A DNA stretch of 64,000 bases from contig VDFB02275540.1 of assembly GCA_007258455.2 (NCBI GenBank), forward strand, positions 97,407-161,406, given 5' to 3'. Origin of the DNA: Sequoia sempervirens. Taxonomy: Eukaryota > Streptophyta > Pinopsida > Cupressales > Cupressaceae. Of this stretch, positions 46,497 through 59,019 are shown in pieces. Made by a program: the position numbers and the translations under genes. The notes under the pieces were generated by a model. The model saw only the letters and a program-made list of their open reading frames with translations. It was not told where the DNA came from and did not search any database. How positions within the stretch are numbered: position 1 is the stretch's first letter; every line of letters starts with the position of its first letter.

Positions 46497-47735
46497 TCAG
46501 CCCTTTCCAAGAAAATCTTTCCCGAATCTGCCTATATTTCTTGAAGAAACCTTGATGACCAGCAAGTGGAATGTCATCAAAATCTTCTTTTTGAGCTTAG
46601 AATCAGCCACAAAAAAGATTCTACCCTTGTAGTGTATCAAACCTTCAACCACCTTGTACCTTTCATCATGAAAAGTACCTTCAATGACGCTGGTTGCAAA
46701 CTGATTTTTGGCATAATCAGCAAGCAACACCTCCTTCCAATCAGCAGTAAGCTCACACAATGAGCTCAAATGAGGTCTCCTAGATAGAGCATCAGCCACA
46801 ATATTGTTTTTCCCTTTGACATATTCAATGTCAAAATCGTAAGCTTGAAGCTTACTCACCCACTTTTGTTGCCTTTCGTTCAAGTCCTTCTGATGCATGA
46901 AGTGCTTGAGACTATTGTGATCAGTCTTGACCACAAACTTGCTCCCCACCAAATACTGTCTGAACTTAGCTAATGCATGCATGATTGCAAGCATTTCCTT
47001 GTCATAGATGGAGTAGGTCCTTTCAACACCTCTTAACTTTCTGCTCTCAAACACAATGGGATGCTTGTCTTGCATCAAAACAGCCCCAACACCTTCTCCA
47101 GATGCATCACATTGTAGCTCGAAGGGCTTGGAAAAATCTGGAATAGCCAAAACCAGACAAGAGCTCATGATCTTCTTAAACTTATCAAAAGTAGTTTGAG
47201 CCTTTTCTGACCAACAAAAAGCCCCTTTTTTCGTGAGGTCAGTAAGAGGAGCAACATTTTGTGAGTAACCCTTCACAAATCTTTTGTAAAATCCACAAAG
47301 ACCCAAGAAACCTTTCAAATGAGTCAAGTTCTCTGGAGGTGGCCAATCAACTATTGCCTTGATCTTTTCAGGGTCAACTTTCACTCCATCAGCACTGATT
47401 ATGTGACCAAGGTAAAGTAGCTCCTTCATTCCAAATTCACATTTGGATTCTTTGGCAAACAAGCTCTCTGATTCTAGGATGCTAAGCACTTCCTCCAAGT
47501 GCTTGAGATGTTCTTCCCATGTCTTGTTGAAGATCAGAATGTCATCAAAAAATATCAATACGAACTTCCTCAACTGCTTCTGAAAGACTCTGTTCATACA
47601 AGACTGGAAGGTAGCAGGAGCATTAGTCAACCCAAATGGCATGACTAAAAACTCGAAGTGGCCATAGTGACATCTAAATGCTGTCTTCTCAACATCAGAC
47701 CCTCTCATCCGAATCTGGTAGTAGCCCGACCTCAA
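46497..47735 (-). pseudogene. chromovirus reverse transcriptase and RNase H
   Basis: The 412-codon frame starts inside RT at [10 protein letters not shown]. It has [13 protein letters not shown] and the active-site box FFDDIL (Asp64, Asp65; YxDD is usual). It continues to the thumb and connection ([17 protein letters not shown]), then RNase H ([49 protein letters not shown]) and the start of the integrase finger, and is cut by a stop before the rest of integrase. It is an internal piece of a Ty3-type pol polyprotein. Confidence 0.93.
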
Positions 47736-48017
47736 ATCAATCTTTGAAAAGAACTTGGCTCCATGTAGCTCATCAATGAGCTCATCTATCCTCGGAATGG
47801 GGTATCGATTTTTTGATGGTGCTTTGATTCAAAGCACGATAATCCACACACATGTGGATGGTACCATCCTTCTTCTTCACAAGAACAACTGCTGAAACTG
47901 ACTTGTAGCCCTCAAAACCTCTGATGTTGTCTGACCTTTTGGAACTTGATGCCACTGAAATTGACTTGTAGCCTTCTTGTCTTCCCTTGCTAAGTATCTT
48001 TTTTCTTTGTCACTCAT
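47736..48017 (-). pseudogene. gag start fused to RT N-terminus by a large deletion
   Basis: Minus-strand ATG at 48017 gives MSDKEKRYLAREDKKATSQF, a plausible gag start 34 bp after the primer site. After a local duplication of GCTACAAGTCA(A/G)TTTCAG the sequence is already RT ([20 protein letters not shown]). Gag, zinc knuckle and protease are gone. A one-base change in an A-run near 47808 then shifts the frame before [20 protein letters not shown]. Confidence 0.75.
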
Positions 48018-48050
48018 AGAAGGTTGGTTTCATAGGATGGCAGGATGTTT

Positions 48051-48063
48051 GGCTTTGATACCA
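48051..48063 (-). promoter_or_regulatory. primer-binding site of the chromovirus
   Basis: Minus-strand TGGTATCAAAGCC lies one base after the 5' LTR; Met-tRNA-like. Confidence 0.85.
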
Positions 48064-48064
48064 T

Positions 48065-49933
48065 TGAAATATTCCGAACCAGTTTTTTTCAATTTTTGAT
48101 TACAATAAGCAGTGCAACACACATCCGTTAGGGTTAGCACTTAAACCAAAACGATGTGGAATTCAACTCTAACCAAGGATGTACACCAGGATCCCGAGAT
48201 GGGCAAGGTGTGAGCATATGGTTAGAGGTTCTCAAAGCAATGCTGAATTGAATAACTCTAACGAAGAATGCCCTAGATGACGACGAGCATGTGGTTAGAG
48301 GATCCCTACCGACTACAATTGTTGAAAGTAAACTCGATGCCAAGAATGTGCTTTCAAACCCAGAGTGGGAATGGAGCTACCATAAGGCGGAGATGCTAAG
48401 TACTACAATGCAATTCAAAACATAAATTAGGTGGCAAGCCAGCCTCTTCCACTTATTCAATGGGTATTACAAAGCATGAAGTGAAAGATTAGAAGATGCT
48501 GACAGTACTACTGTTCAACTTACAATATAGTAGAGATTGCCTGCCAAGAGCATAAGATAAGAAGGTCTAACAATGCTGCAATAAAGTATAATGTCTTCTC
48601 AATGCTCACAATGACTTCCCTTCCAAACCCAACTCAAATGATGGACTTTATGCAAACTGTTATGACTGATCATGGACTGAAATTACTTAACCAGCAATAC
48701 AAAATCCTATTGAAATGCTCACAACTCACTCAATTCTCAACCCAAAGACCTCAAATAAGATACATTAGCTCCTTAAGATGATGGCGCCCCATAATGAACC
48801 ATAAAACTGACCCAAACTGATGTATCTTTTTTTGCATGAAAAACAAGACAAGTACAGAAAAGTACGACCCTCTAAGAAGGGCGATTTCCTTCTAGAAAAA
48901 TCAGCACTTAATTAAAAATTCTGAAACTTATCAAGCTTGGTCGCCCCTAGCATAGAAACTCAATGGAACACTACCTAGAACAATAACATTGTTTTTTTTC
49001 TGATATATGAGCAAAAACAACTTCCAGCTACACTGAATCAGCAACTCCAGAAATTGACATGAAATGCAATAAACTGAACTACAAAGCAAAACTCAAGCTA
49101 CAATGCAAACCTCACTACAAAATCCTCTCAACAACAAGCAAACTTCTCCACTAGATGCTATCTCTCAAGCACGAAGTCGAGCCAAGGCTAGGAGTCATTC
49201 ATTCTTTGAAGCAATTCCAGCACCATTTCGGCAGCATAACAATATTCAAGACATAAGATGATCAACTGAAGAGCAAAGGCCTCATTTTATAAGCTCAGCA
49301 AGAGAACTCTAGATGCTTCTAGAAAGTGCGCCCTAATTTCAATTTGAAATTGACTTCATTTCCCTCCAAAAGAAGGCGTCCCTTTTCAAGGCTTTATTTT
49401 TTACTTTATTTTTAATTCACCTCATCATAAAATAGGCGTCCCCCTTCAAGCAAGCATTAAAACCGTTTTGAAATATTCAATTATCTCCATGAGGCACCCC
49501 CACATGAAAAGCCACCTTTTAAAACAACTTGAAGTGAAGCACTAGGCCAAGGGGGGGGTCAACATTAAAATATAACATTATTTAAAATAATTTGAACTTA
49601 TCTCTCCAAAACGCATCCCAAGGCCAAAAGTGAAGAAACCAACTAAACCAGCTGAAGAAGATAACCAATTGTGCCGAAAACAACAGGACCACTGCCAGAA
49701 ATAAAATTTACTAAAAAAAGTAAATTCCAGAAAGTGCTCGAAACGCAAAGCAAGTCACACTACTGCAAAGCTCTCTGAAAACCCAGAAAGAATCCGCAAT
49801 CCAATCTCCAAATTTCGAGCAACAACCACCTCCAAAACAGGAAGCCCTAATTCCACCTTCCGAGTAGCCTACGGGTCTTCGGAATAGGCCAACGGTCAAC
49901 TGAAAAGATCATGCTCGAGAAGGGGACATTACA
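48065..49933 (-). repeat. 5' LTR of the chromovirus
   Basis: 1,869 bp, minus orientation from TGTAATGTCCCC at 49933 down to TTTCA at 48065. It is colinear with the split 3' LTR and differs by scattered changes. Confidence 0.92.
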
Positions 49934-50019
49934 CAATGCTTCAACGCAGTCAACCCAACCAATCGACATGGTGTTCGTGAAGCATGAAAAAGGTGAAAAT
50001 TATCCAAAAATCATCAAAT

Positions 50020-51340
50020 CATGAGGCAATTGCGCCCCTGTAGGCTGGGGGCGCCCTTGAATTTGAAGGCCGAAATGTAGTTGTTAATGCTTGCAAAGCC
50101 AGTCATCTTTTTCGGATTTCAGCCAGCTTTCCAGCGAATCATGAAGCGAATCCACTAGATTTGTCAAACTCCGGCAAACGATGACAGAGGAAGAAGATAC
50201 TGATTGCAGTAAATAGCAAAGACGACAGTCAAATTACAGAAATTGCGCCCCTGTAGCCCAGGGGCACCCAAGACTAAAGCCTATCAAATGTTAGTTTTTG
50301 AGTTTGTTATCTGCATGTTATCTCTTCAGATTCAATTCAGCTTCGCAACGAATCCGTTCGCTAGTCCACACAACATGTCGAATGGCAGCAACAGTTGTTC
50401 AAGCGAGCACGTAAAACAGAGGATAAAATGAAATTCAAAATGTCAAATTTACCTCTGCAGGCCAGGGGCGCCTAGCCTTTTGGTGAATCAAATGAGGTTT
50501 TTAGCAGCTGTCTTCTTCAAGAGATCTGCTCATAATCCTTCTAGCTTTGCGATGAATCCAGTAGTTAGTTCTCAGGACCTATTAAACGCCTATGAATGAA
50601 GATCAAGCGTAAAACACTGGAGGCAAAGGCAAGTTGAAAACCATTAAAATTTGGTTGTGGAGAAAAATGCACCTTTCTTGGAATAGGTGCCCAAATTTCT
50701 AGGGCCTCAGATGCAGTCTTTTGATTTCACAACTCCCAGGATCATCTCTTTAGAGTTTTTCAATCTTCGCAATGAGATCATTGGTACGAACATCGGAGCA
50801 ATTCAACTCCCGGCAGTGAGAGTCAAACTGGAGCGTTTTGTCAAAAGTTACAGATTGCAAAATGTTTCTTAGAAACCCAATTGTACCCCTGTAGGCCAGG
50901 GGCGCCCTTGAATTTGAGCATCATGAACCAAGCTTTAGACGTTGCAAAACCAGTCATTCTTTTTGGAATTGAATTGGTTCTCCGTTCCATATCTTGGGAT
51001 GTTCGTGGGAGTCGTCAGTCATTGACAACTATAGATTGAAGCACAAAGGTTCAAATTGATGAGATATAAAAAAATTCAAAAAATGGCTAAGTCTGGTGAA
51101 AAAAGCACCCTTTCGGCAAAAGGCGCCCAAAATTTCAAGCCATCAGAACTAATTTCTGAGGTTTTCTAGCTCCCAACAACATCCCTTTAGATTTGATCCA
51201 TCTTCGCGGTGAATCTATTAGCTAAGCTTTAGGATCAACTAGGCATCCAGAATTCAGGGTCAAACAAAGGTAGTTTGTCATAATAGAAGTTGAAAATCTT
51301 TAAAAATTTTCTAACTCCTCAAGCTTGGGCTCCAAAAGTG
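50020..51340 (+). repeat. tandem array of about 215-bp units with GCGCCCC pairs (D2)
   Basis: The marker pair, GCGCCCCTGTAGGC..GGGGCGCCC or a decayed form, recurs at about 50032, 50245, 50451, 50668, 50883 and 51106 (spacings 206-223). Each unit also carries a CTTCGC(G/A)(A/G)TGAATCC-like word about 100 bp later. The frame is full of stops, so this is a noncoding leader repeat. Confidence 0.75.
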
Positions 51341-51829
51341 AAAGTTTGACCGTTTAACTTTTAGTTGTGATTTTTGCATGCATCTTCATGCATATGGATT
51401 CCTAAATTAAGAGGAAGACTTCAGTTATCAACGCATGCACGGGGATTAACTCAATTAGGGTTGGCACACCTACCTAATTGGCACTACCACCTCCAAAATG
51501 CTTATTTATTTAAGCATAGGCGTCATTTCTCCATTATTTCTTGCAGGTTAAAGCTAAAATCAACTATTTTCTCTCCAACGCATTTTGAAGGATCAAACAG
51601 AGGCTATTTTCAGTATAATTCGTTGCTCTAGGTTCAGATCCCACAGAGGAATATTTTTCCAGGCTCCACCTTTCAGCACGCGCTTGTCAGATTTTCATTA
51701 GATTGGGTAGGAGGTGATTTTCTTGAAGATTGACAGAGGCAGAATATAATTTCTATCTTCTCCCCCTCACATTTCTTCTATCCTTAGGTTTTCTCTCGCA
51801 TGTCTAAGTAAACGACAGTTTTTCACAAT

Positions 51830-52500
51830 TCTGGTCATCTGGGTTTGTTTAGAATAGTGTTGGCAACAAAACCCACGTGCTATCTTTTTTTGTGAAAATT
51901 GCCCTGTTGCTCCCTATTTTTAGGGTTTCCGGAAAAAGTCATCATTTCGAAAAATGGAGAATCCAGGTTTGATCAGCTCGCATGCGCTAATAAAAACCAT
52001 ATGTCATAATTTTTTGGGAAAAATTGCCCCTGCACCCCTTGCTGCCCCCTGCAGTTTCTATTTGGAGAGGTCATTGTATGTCATAGAAAAAGTCACTTTT
52101 TCGAATTTTTGACGTTGTGGGTTTGGTCAAAAAGATATTCTCTACAAAACCCATGTTCCAGAATTTTTTGGGAAAATTGCCCCGCTACACCCTATTTTTA
52201 GGGTTTTTGGAAAAAAGTCAACATTTCAAAAAAGTAGAAACTAGGTTTGATCAACATATTGGTGGCTACAAAACCCATATGCCAGATTTTTTTGGGAAAA
52301 ATAGCCCTTGCAGCCCCTGCAACTTCTGTTTCTAAAAAGTTGTTGCATGCCCAAGGTAAAGTCATTTTTTTGAATTTCTGATGATTTGGATCGGCTTAGA
52401 AATACATTCTTAACAAAACCCATGTCTCAAAATTTTTCATGAAAATTGCCCCTCGAGAAGCTATTTTTAGCCCCATCTGCTATTTTTTAGCCTCACCAAA
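51830..52500 (+). repeat. second tandem array, AAAACCCATG..GGGAAAATTGCCCC units (D2)
   Basis: About five units of 115-150 bp share ACAAAACCCATG..CAGAATTTTTTGGGAAAATTGCCCC, with CTATTTTTAGGGTTT in alternate units, suggesting a two-unit higher order. It follows a TTTCTTGCAG acceptor-like word at 51547. Confidence 0.7.
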
Positions 52501-52639
52501 AAAGTTGCTTGAACATATCCGTGTTCACAGCCAACAACTGAGTTTTTTAGTTTGCAATTCACTCAAATTGAATACAAGACCAAATCGGTCTCGATTCACG
52601 ATTTCATAAAAATTGCTAATACCGATTTGCATCAAGCGC

Positions 52640-52975
52640 ATCCAGAGGGTTGATTCAAACAATTTGGCAAGTGTAGACACTCAAAGTCTACATGGTTTCG
52701 TACCTCGTATAGCTGATAGCCTTTCAAGGCCAGTTTAGAGGGTTGAATATCGTTGGAATTTTGCATGTGCAACGACTTTGTGTGCATTTCTCACAGCTAG
52801 AGTGTTCGCAGTCAAATTTCGCGGTTTCATCATGCAACACTTTTCCATTGAGAAGAATCAAGAAAAGCGTCATAAGCGTAAAGCTGCAGAAGAAATAGAG
52901 GTCATCACTCCAGTTACAGAGTCGCCAAAGTTTCCAATCAATGAACTACTAGTTGAAGTGTGCAGATATTTCTAG
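52640..52975 (+). pseudogene. broken fragment of the long frame seen at 61142
   Basis: A segment near 52690 reads YMVSYLV, stop, LIAFQGQFRGLN. It matches HMVSYLVYLVAYQGQFRGLN of the long frame at about 61760-61820. Upstream TDLH corresponds to TDLHHV of that frame. Most of the protein is deleted. A 65-codon frame ending 52975 is Lys/Glu-rich (EKNQEKRHKRKAAEEIEV) and may be a displaced tail. Confidence 0.6.
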
Positions 52976-53544
52976 GATTGCTCAAGTTGCTAACAAGCAA
53001 TGAATTAATAGTTAAGGCATGTGATGTGGTCTGGATGATGAGACAGTTAACAACTTCTTGGAGGAGTTGATTGCTCATGATCATAGCCTGTGAATTACTA
53101 AGTCAGACGTCCCACCTTTTCAAGATAGACATTAGCCATAGCAGTTAACTTGATGCCTCTTTCCAAGCTAACTCGTTGTCCCACCTTTTGTATGTGTCTA
53201 TTTTGGAGTCACCTATGTACATATGGAGTTCTAGTTTAGTTTAGAATCAGTTAACTGAGGTAGTTTTTCCAGTTAACTGTTAAGTTACTTGCATTTAGAC
53301 TTAGTAATAACTCGTGCATGCTGGCAAGAATGATGTTAACTCAAGGAGATTTTAGGGTTCCCTACTCCTAAGAGCTCTTTGCTCATTGTATTTTAACTTT
53401 TGCCACTAATAACAAATTGTTGTGCCCACCTTGCCTACAATATTGCTATTTTGTATTGGTTCACTTTGTTTAATATAAAGCTGGTTTGATCGTCTATTGT
53501 GTGTTGTTTCTTCATACAGTTTGCTGTCCTAGATTTATTATCTT

Positions 53545-53800
53545 TGTTTTAATAATCTTTCTTTCAATTTACACCTCGGATAGAGTATTTTACCTCCTTG
53601 GGAATTTAGAAATAAAGATTATCGTTTGATGTTGTTTATAGTAATCTTCTTTTCAGCCTACACCTCAGATAGAGTATTTTACCTCCTTGGGAATCCTGAG
53701 AACTAGCTTCTTGTTTCATGTTTGTTTCCAATAACATTTATTTCAGCCTACACCTTGGATAGAGTATTTTACCTCCTTGGGAATCCTGAGATAGAGTTTA
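53545..53800 (+). repeat. three tandem units of about 90 bp
   Basis: TACACCT(C/T)(G/A)GATAGAG followed by TATTTTACCTCCTTGGGAA recurs at 53570, 53659 and 53749 near the 3' end of D2. Confidence 0.85.
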
Positions 53801-54143
53801 TCGTCAACCATTCCCAATTGCCCCTAATTCCTCTTGCTCTGTTTTTCTAGAGGAGATAGGATAGTTTTAGCATTAGCCTAGCTGTAGTTAAGATCTGTAG
53901 AAACCAGAGAAAACCTTAGCTGCAATGTATTTGGTTTTATAACCTTGTGCCTCTACGAGCTGAGTTAAAAAGATAGGAATTTAGATTACTTTAATTTTTA
54001 CACATATCAGCAAAAGAGGGAGCTTCCCCTCCTAATTTGAAGAACAATTAATACTTGGCATAGCTGTCTGTTTCCAATATGCACTCCAGAGGTGCGATTT
54101 GAAACGCCAACAAACACATATATTAGATTTTTGATGTGCATCT

Positions 54144-55905
54144 TGAAATGAGAGAGGAAAAAAATGAGATTGCGCTCGAATTAAAATTCAGTCATTCACA
54201 TTGCATAGCAAAATCTATTACATAATATTGCCTTTATAAGGCCATTATTCCCATATAAAACTATTTACGGGAATATAACTACCTAAACTAAACTTATTTA
54301 TTAAATTAACAACAGCATGTTAATTTATTTATTATTAACTAATATATGTTAAGCACTAATTCCTAACAACCCCCCTTAGTACTAACATAGGAACCTTTTA
54401 TTCTGTGTTGTAACATTTCGATGGTTGGCCTTGGTTTTTTTGCTTGTATCTTCTAAATTTCCCCCCTTTAATGGAAAAATTCTTGAATGCCATTCCGTTG
54501 AAAGCCTTTCTTCCTCAACATCGAACTCTTCAAACCCAAGTTGACATATAACTTACAATTGCCGGAGAAGCTCCGTGATAAATGAGTGAATATGCCCAAT
54601 ATTAGAATAGAATTAGCCTCCAGATAAATCTATTCTCCACTCCAATAATCCTCTAGATAAATTTGAATATGCATATCCGATAATTAGCAAAGCAGCGTCT
54701 ATAAAGGTAGCTAACCATCAATGTATTCAACCAACAAATACAACATCGACTTTTGTAGATGATTTCACCAGTAATAAAGACATGATCAGTTGTTAGGTAT
54801 ATTCACGAGAACAGGGGACGCAATGGAAAGCACAAATAATATGCACTAATGAGCATATATGGTCGGTGCTTATAGCAATCCCGATCCCATGACAGACAAA
54901 CACGACAATGGATAATATGGTCCACAATTTGCATCTATCATATGATTCTTGTCACCATATATGATTGAATGGTAGCGACTGTTTGTACTTGACTTATTCC
55001 GATAACTTCATACACCTCATTTAACATCAACACATGTTGATTACACGGCCGGTAATGTATCTTGACAGTGCCAGAATATCAAAATATATACTCCAAGCGA
55101 TACACCAATACGAAGGGTAGAATTGATAATTGAGTCTCAGAAATGACAAATATAGAGGCAGAGTCCTTTATTCCCGAACATACAACAATGCTTACCGTAA
55201 TATACCCACAACACCAGCTGTAAAGGCACAAACCATAAACGTATTTGTTTTGGAAATAAGTCTATCACTGAAATGAAAGAAGGATGCCACGAACTCAGTA
55301 CTCTTCCGCCTTTGGATATCTAACAAAAAGCTTATCATTGAATGCCAAATCAAGTGGGCAGCCTGTACAGTTTCTCCTTTTTTTGTTTTTTTTTTAAAAT
55401 TTAAATTCAGATTTTGAAAATGAACATGAATAGAATGGAGGAAAAACAATGGAAGGAGTGACCAAGATGGAAAGAGAGAAATGCAAATGAGTGATGAATG
55501 TCACAGATTTGCACGTGGTCTGCACTGCTCCTCTGTTGACAAAATGCAAGAATGGTGGACGAACATCAATGGTTGTTACACGTGGTCTGCATTGCTTGAC
55601 CCTTGAATGAACTGCATTGGATGAAAGACAAACTAATGGAATGCAAATAGACAGGTCAAACAAAATTGCTCTAATACCATATTGAAATGAGAGAGGAAGA
55701 AAACGAGATTGCTCTCGAATTAAAATTCAGTCATTCACATTGCACAACAAGATTTATTGCATAATATTGCCTTTATAAGGCCATTATTCCCGTATAAAAC
55801 TATTTACGGGAATATAACTACCAAAACTAAATTTATTTATTAAATTAACAATAGCATGTTAATTTATTTATTATTAACTAATCTATGTTAAGCACTAATT
55901 CCTAA
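54144..55905 (-). mobile_element. small non-autonomous LTR retrotransposon (TRIM-like)
   Basis: Two LTRs of about 224 bp (54144-54368 and 55683-55905) enclose about 1.3 kb. On the minus strand the LTR starts TGTTAGGAATTAGTGC and ends TTTCA. A primer-binding site TGGTATTAGAGC (55668-55679) sits after the 5' LTR, and a run of six G (54370-54375, minus) precedes the 3' LTR. No gag or pol is encoded. The outermost 5' LTR bases have decayed and no clear target duplication is seen. The tRNA site and LTR start are Copia-like, which is only suggestive. Confidence 0.85.
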
Positions 55906-56633
55906 TGGTACAAACACCCTATAAGTTGTAGAAATTCATTCATATAGAATTTTTATTTTAGATTGAGAGCAGGTGAACACTTACACTCCCCTTCTTAAAA
56001 AATCAAGGTTTTATTTGTCTGGAAAACGTGGTTAACTTTGTCATTTTGGTGGTTGATTGCTCATATGGCTCCTTCTATACCTATTATTTTGAGAGTATCT
56101 AAAAATATATTAATTGTTATGAATTATTTAAAATATATTAAAAATAAAACTTTGATTATAAAAAATAAATATATTAAAATTTAATATTTAATAGTTTAAT
56201 TATTAAACTATTTTAAATTATAAATTTTCAAAACTATGATTTCATAGATAATTTAATATTTAATAAATACTATAAAGTAAACTTTAAATATATTATATAA
56301 TATAACAATTAATAATACTATATTAATTATTAAACTATCTAAATATTGTTACATTCACAATATTAACAAATATTATTAAACGTTTTCAATATTAATCCAT
56401 TTCGTTTGTGGGCAACTCGCCTGGGGTAGGGTTTGAAAAATTTGACAATTGGCAATAATCGACATCTATAGAGGGAGTTGGACCAAGTGATGTGGATCAA
56501 ATGAGTAAACACAATTTTTTTTTGCAAGGCGCAAACCCTACGTGATTTTGTGACAATTCGTCAAATATTTCAGCTTTAAAAATATTAGTGTCTAGCATTT
56601 TTCAGCATTCATATTCAATTTGGGTGAGTTTCT
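55906..56633. other. AT-rich spacer
   Basis: 56090-56400 is extremely AT-rich with many TTAAATATTA words and short inverted stretches. No gene or terminus recognised. Confidence 0.5.
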
Positions 56634-58458
56634 TGTCATGTCCCCTTCACGGTGATGACATCTTTCGAGGAAGGGGCGAGGATTGGCCTATCACCACGAC
56701 CAACCCTCGTGGGCTGAAGTTGATTGGATAGAGGGTCCTTACGCAGGAGCTTGGCTGCCGGCTTGGATAGCGGTGTCCGGTGTGGTCTTCGTTAGAAACA
56801 AAATTCCGGGCTTTCGCAATTGCTATTTTGGCGGTTCTGGCGAGGTGTGGGACCCACTGCTATTTTTAGCAGTATGGCTTTGGCGGCATCCGGAATCACT
56901 TCAGAGTTCGTCAGCATCAGACGGATCAGTAATCGGATGATTCACGAGGGAGATATTAATATTTAATTATATTGATTAAATATTAATTATTTAATGTTTA
57001 TAATATAAAGTTATAATTTTAAATTATAACTTAAGTGATTGCCTTGAGGGGTGCGCCATCATTAAAGGGGGCCAGTTTCACATTTAAATTATATTAAAAT
57101 ATTCAGCTGTGAACTATGGAGATATTAAAATATTAAAATGTGAATATTTTATCAAAACCCTATTCTTGAGGAAATCGCACTTTTCAGCCTTAAGAGGATT
57201 TTGCCTTGGGTTTTGAGCCATTATGTGATTATGGGATTTTGAGAACTGATCAAATTGATCTGAGCACAGACTTTAGGGTTTGAACTCGACTTCCTTGGGG
57301 AACGAGCCATCTCCAGCGGAAAGCAATTCAGAGAGTGTGAAATATCACTTGATCTATTGCCAGCAGAGGTTTTCTCATTCAGAGTAAACTACAGAACTTC
57401 AGAGAATCGATTATTTACAGAGCTTCAGCTTATTTTCTCATTCAGAGACCATCTATTTACCTGGGCGCCCAATACAGAGACACAAGCATTGGTTTTGGTG
57501 AAAGCCGTACAGCATTAATTGCTGTTTCTGACAGGCCGTACTTTCCTGTCAGGCCGTACCTTCTCAGAAACACGTGTTTATCATTCTTGAGAGAAACGCC
57601 TCTCATACTTGCTCAGAACTTGCATCAAAGGAAGCGCCATCTTTACTGGAGTCATCTGCAGACATCATACTGAAGGAGAAGGAGATTATTTAATGCAGCC
57701 GTACATTTCTGTACTTCTGTAGCAGCAGATACCAGGTTCCAAAAATATTAAAAATTCTTTATTTATTTCATTGCATGTATCTGGGTATTCCTGTAATCAG
57801 TAGAGAAGAACAAATAAAGATACTGGCGTCCATTTTCAATCCATTTCAGAGTTATTTAATTTTTTAGAGAATTTATTTCAATTTATTGCAAAAATCGTAC
57901 CTTTCATTTATTGCATCAAAAACACAAAATTTGCAAAAAAACCAAAACCTTCAAAAAAAACCTAAAAACCAGTCAGGAGCAGTGTCAGGGGGGGAAACTA
58001 GGGTTTCTACATTTAGCGGTTTTGGGAAAAAACTGCGGATTTTGATGAGTTTTCAGGAAAAAATCGCCGCAATTTTTAACAAAGAACCAACGTTGAGTTT
58101 TTCCGCAAGTTTCGCCACTGGTTTAGGCACGTGAGTACTCGCGATTCTTATGAGTAATCGTTGGGTTTTTCAACCTTGGTCCCAAGTATAAATGACCTGT
58201 TTTATTGCTTTCAATGTTTTCTTTGATGGCTATTGAACAATTCAAAGGATCATCTTTTGAGGTATGATGCTATAGTAAGGATTTCATGTTCTAGAATTTT
58301 ACATGATTGATATGCTTTCGTTGAGTTGAGACACACTTCATAAGTTAAACAAGTCTTGGTTTGAAAATCCTATAGATTATTTTCTTTGCTAGATGATGAG
58401 TTTGGGTGCTCGACTTATTTTTTTGCATGGTCTTCCATATCCCTTCAAATATTTATAA
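56634..58458 (+). mobile_element. LTR-like sequence starting TGTCATGTCCCC
   Basis: TGTCATGTCCCCTTCACGG resembles the TGTAATGTCCCC starts of families A-C. It contains a CTGCTATTTTTAGCAG palindrome at 56859 and AATAAA at 57814. The right end and target duplication were not found, so the extent is approximate. Confidence 0.4.
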
Positions 58459-59019
58459 TGTTGTACCCCAAAATTAAAATTTTTGTTACACTTAGACATT
58501 TTGAAGAAATGAGTAATAGTCTTGTCAAATCAGTCAAAAAGGTCAAAATTTGGGTGTGCATGTCTTGCATGGAGGGTTAAAACACAAAATTTTCAATTTC
58601 TGACGATCTGGGTCTGCTAAGAGCAGCTTAACCTACAAAACCCAGATCTCAGTTTTTCATCCCTAAATTTTAGGAAAACCGCTATTTTTAGAAATTTTCT
58701 CGAAATAGTAACGTTTTCTGGGTTTTTCTGGGTTTCTTTCGAAACGGATACTGGCAAAATTTTCTAAAAATAGAAAATTTCTAAAAATAGAAAGTTGGTC
58801 CGACAGTCCGAACTGATTTTGATTGGCTCAAAATGTGTCCGTATCAGGCTGGTGCAGTCAGAATCTTAAAATAATCAGTTTTGCCCTACTGGGTCTATTC
58901 AGCTTTTCAGAAGCATATCTGGAGTTCCGAGGTCATCAATGGAGGTCATCCGACTGCCAGGCGTTAATTTTAGCATTCAAAACTTCCAGCAGAAAGTGAA
59001 ACGATGAACATGCACGAGG

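Larger units (their letters stand above)
41529..49933 (-). mobile_element. Ty3/gypsy chromovirus, decayed, family C
   Basis: The minus-strand element has its 5' LTR at 48065-49933 and its 3' LTR at 41529-45316, the latter split by a nested solo LTR. Perfect 5-bp duplications CAATG flank it (41524-41528 and 49934-49938). A primer-binding site and polypurine tract are in the expected places. Domain order RT, RNase H, integrase, chromodomain identifies Ty3/gypsy chromovirus. The internal region is only 2.75 kb because most of gag, protease and the start of RT are deleted. Frameshifts and stops elsewhere make it non-coding for a full polyprotein. Confidence 0.93.
40906..54112 (+). mobile_element. 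giant LTR-like unit D2, interrupted by a chromovirus
   Basis: It begins TGTTGTACCC and ends GAAACGCCAACA, flanked by AACAT (40901-40905) and AACAC (54113-54117). Subtracting the chromovirus (41529-49933 plus one target copy) leaves about 4.8 kb, similar to family F, whose ends it resembles. It carries the same kind of GCGCCCC tandem leader as 58459-60260, a second array at 51830-52500, and a broken fragment of the long frame found at 61142. An AATAAA lies at 53612. The left boundary is less certain than the right. Confidence 0.5.
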
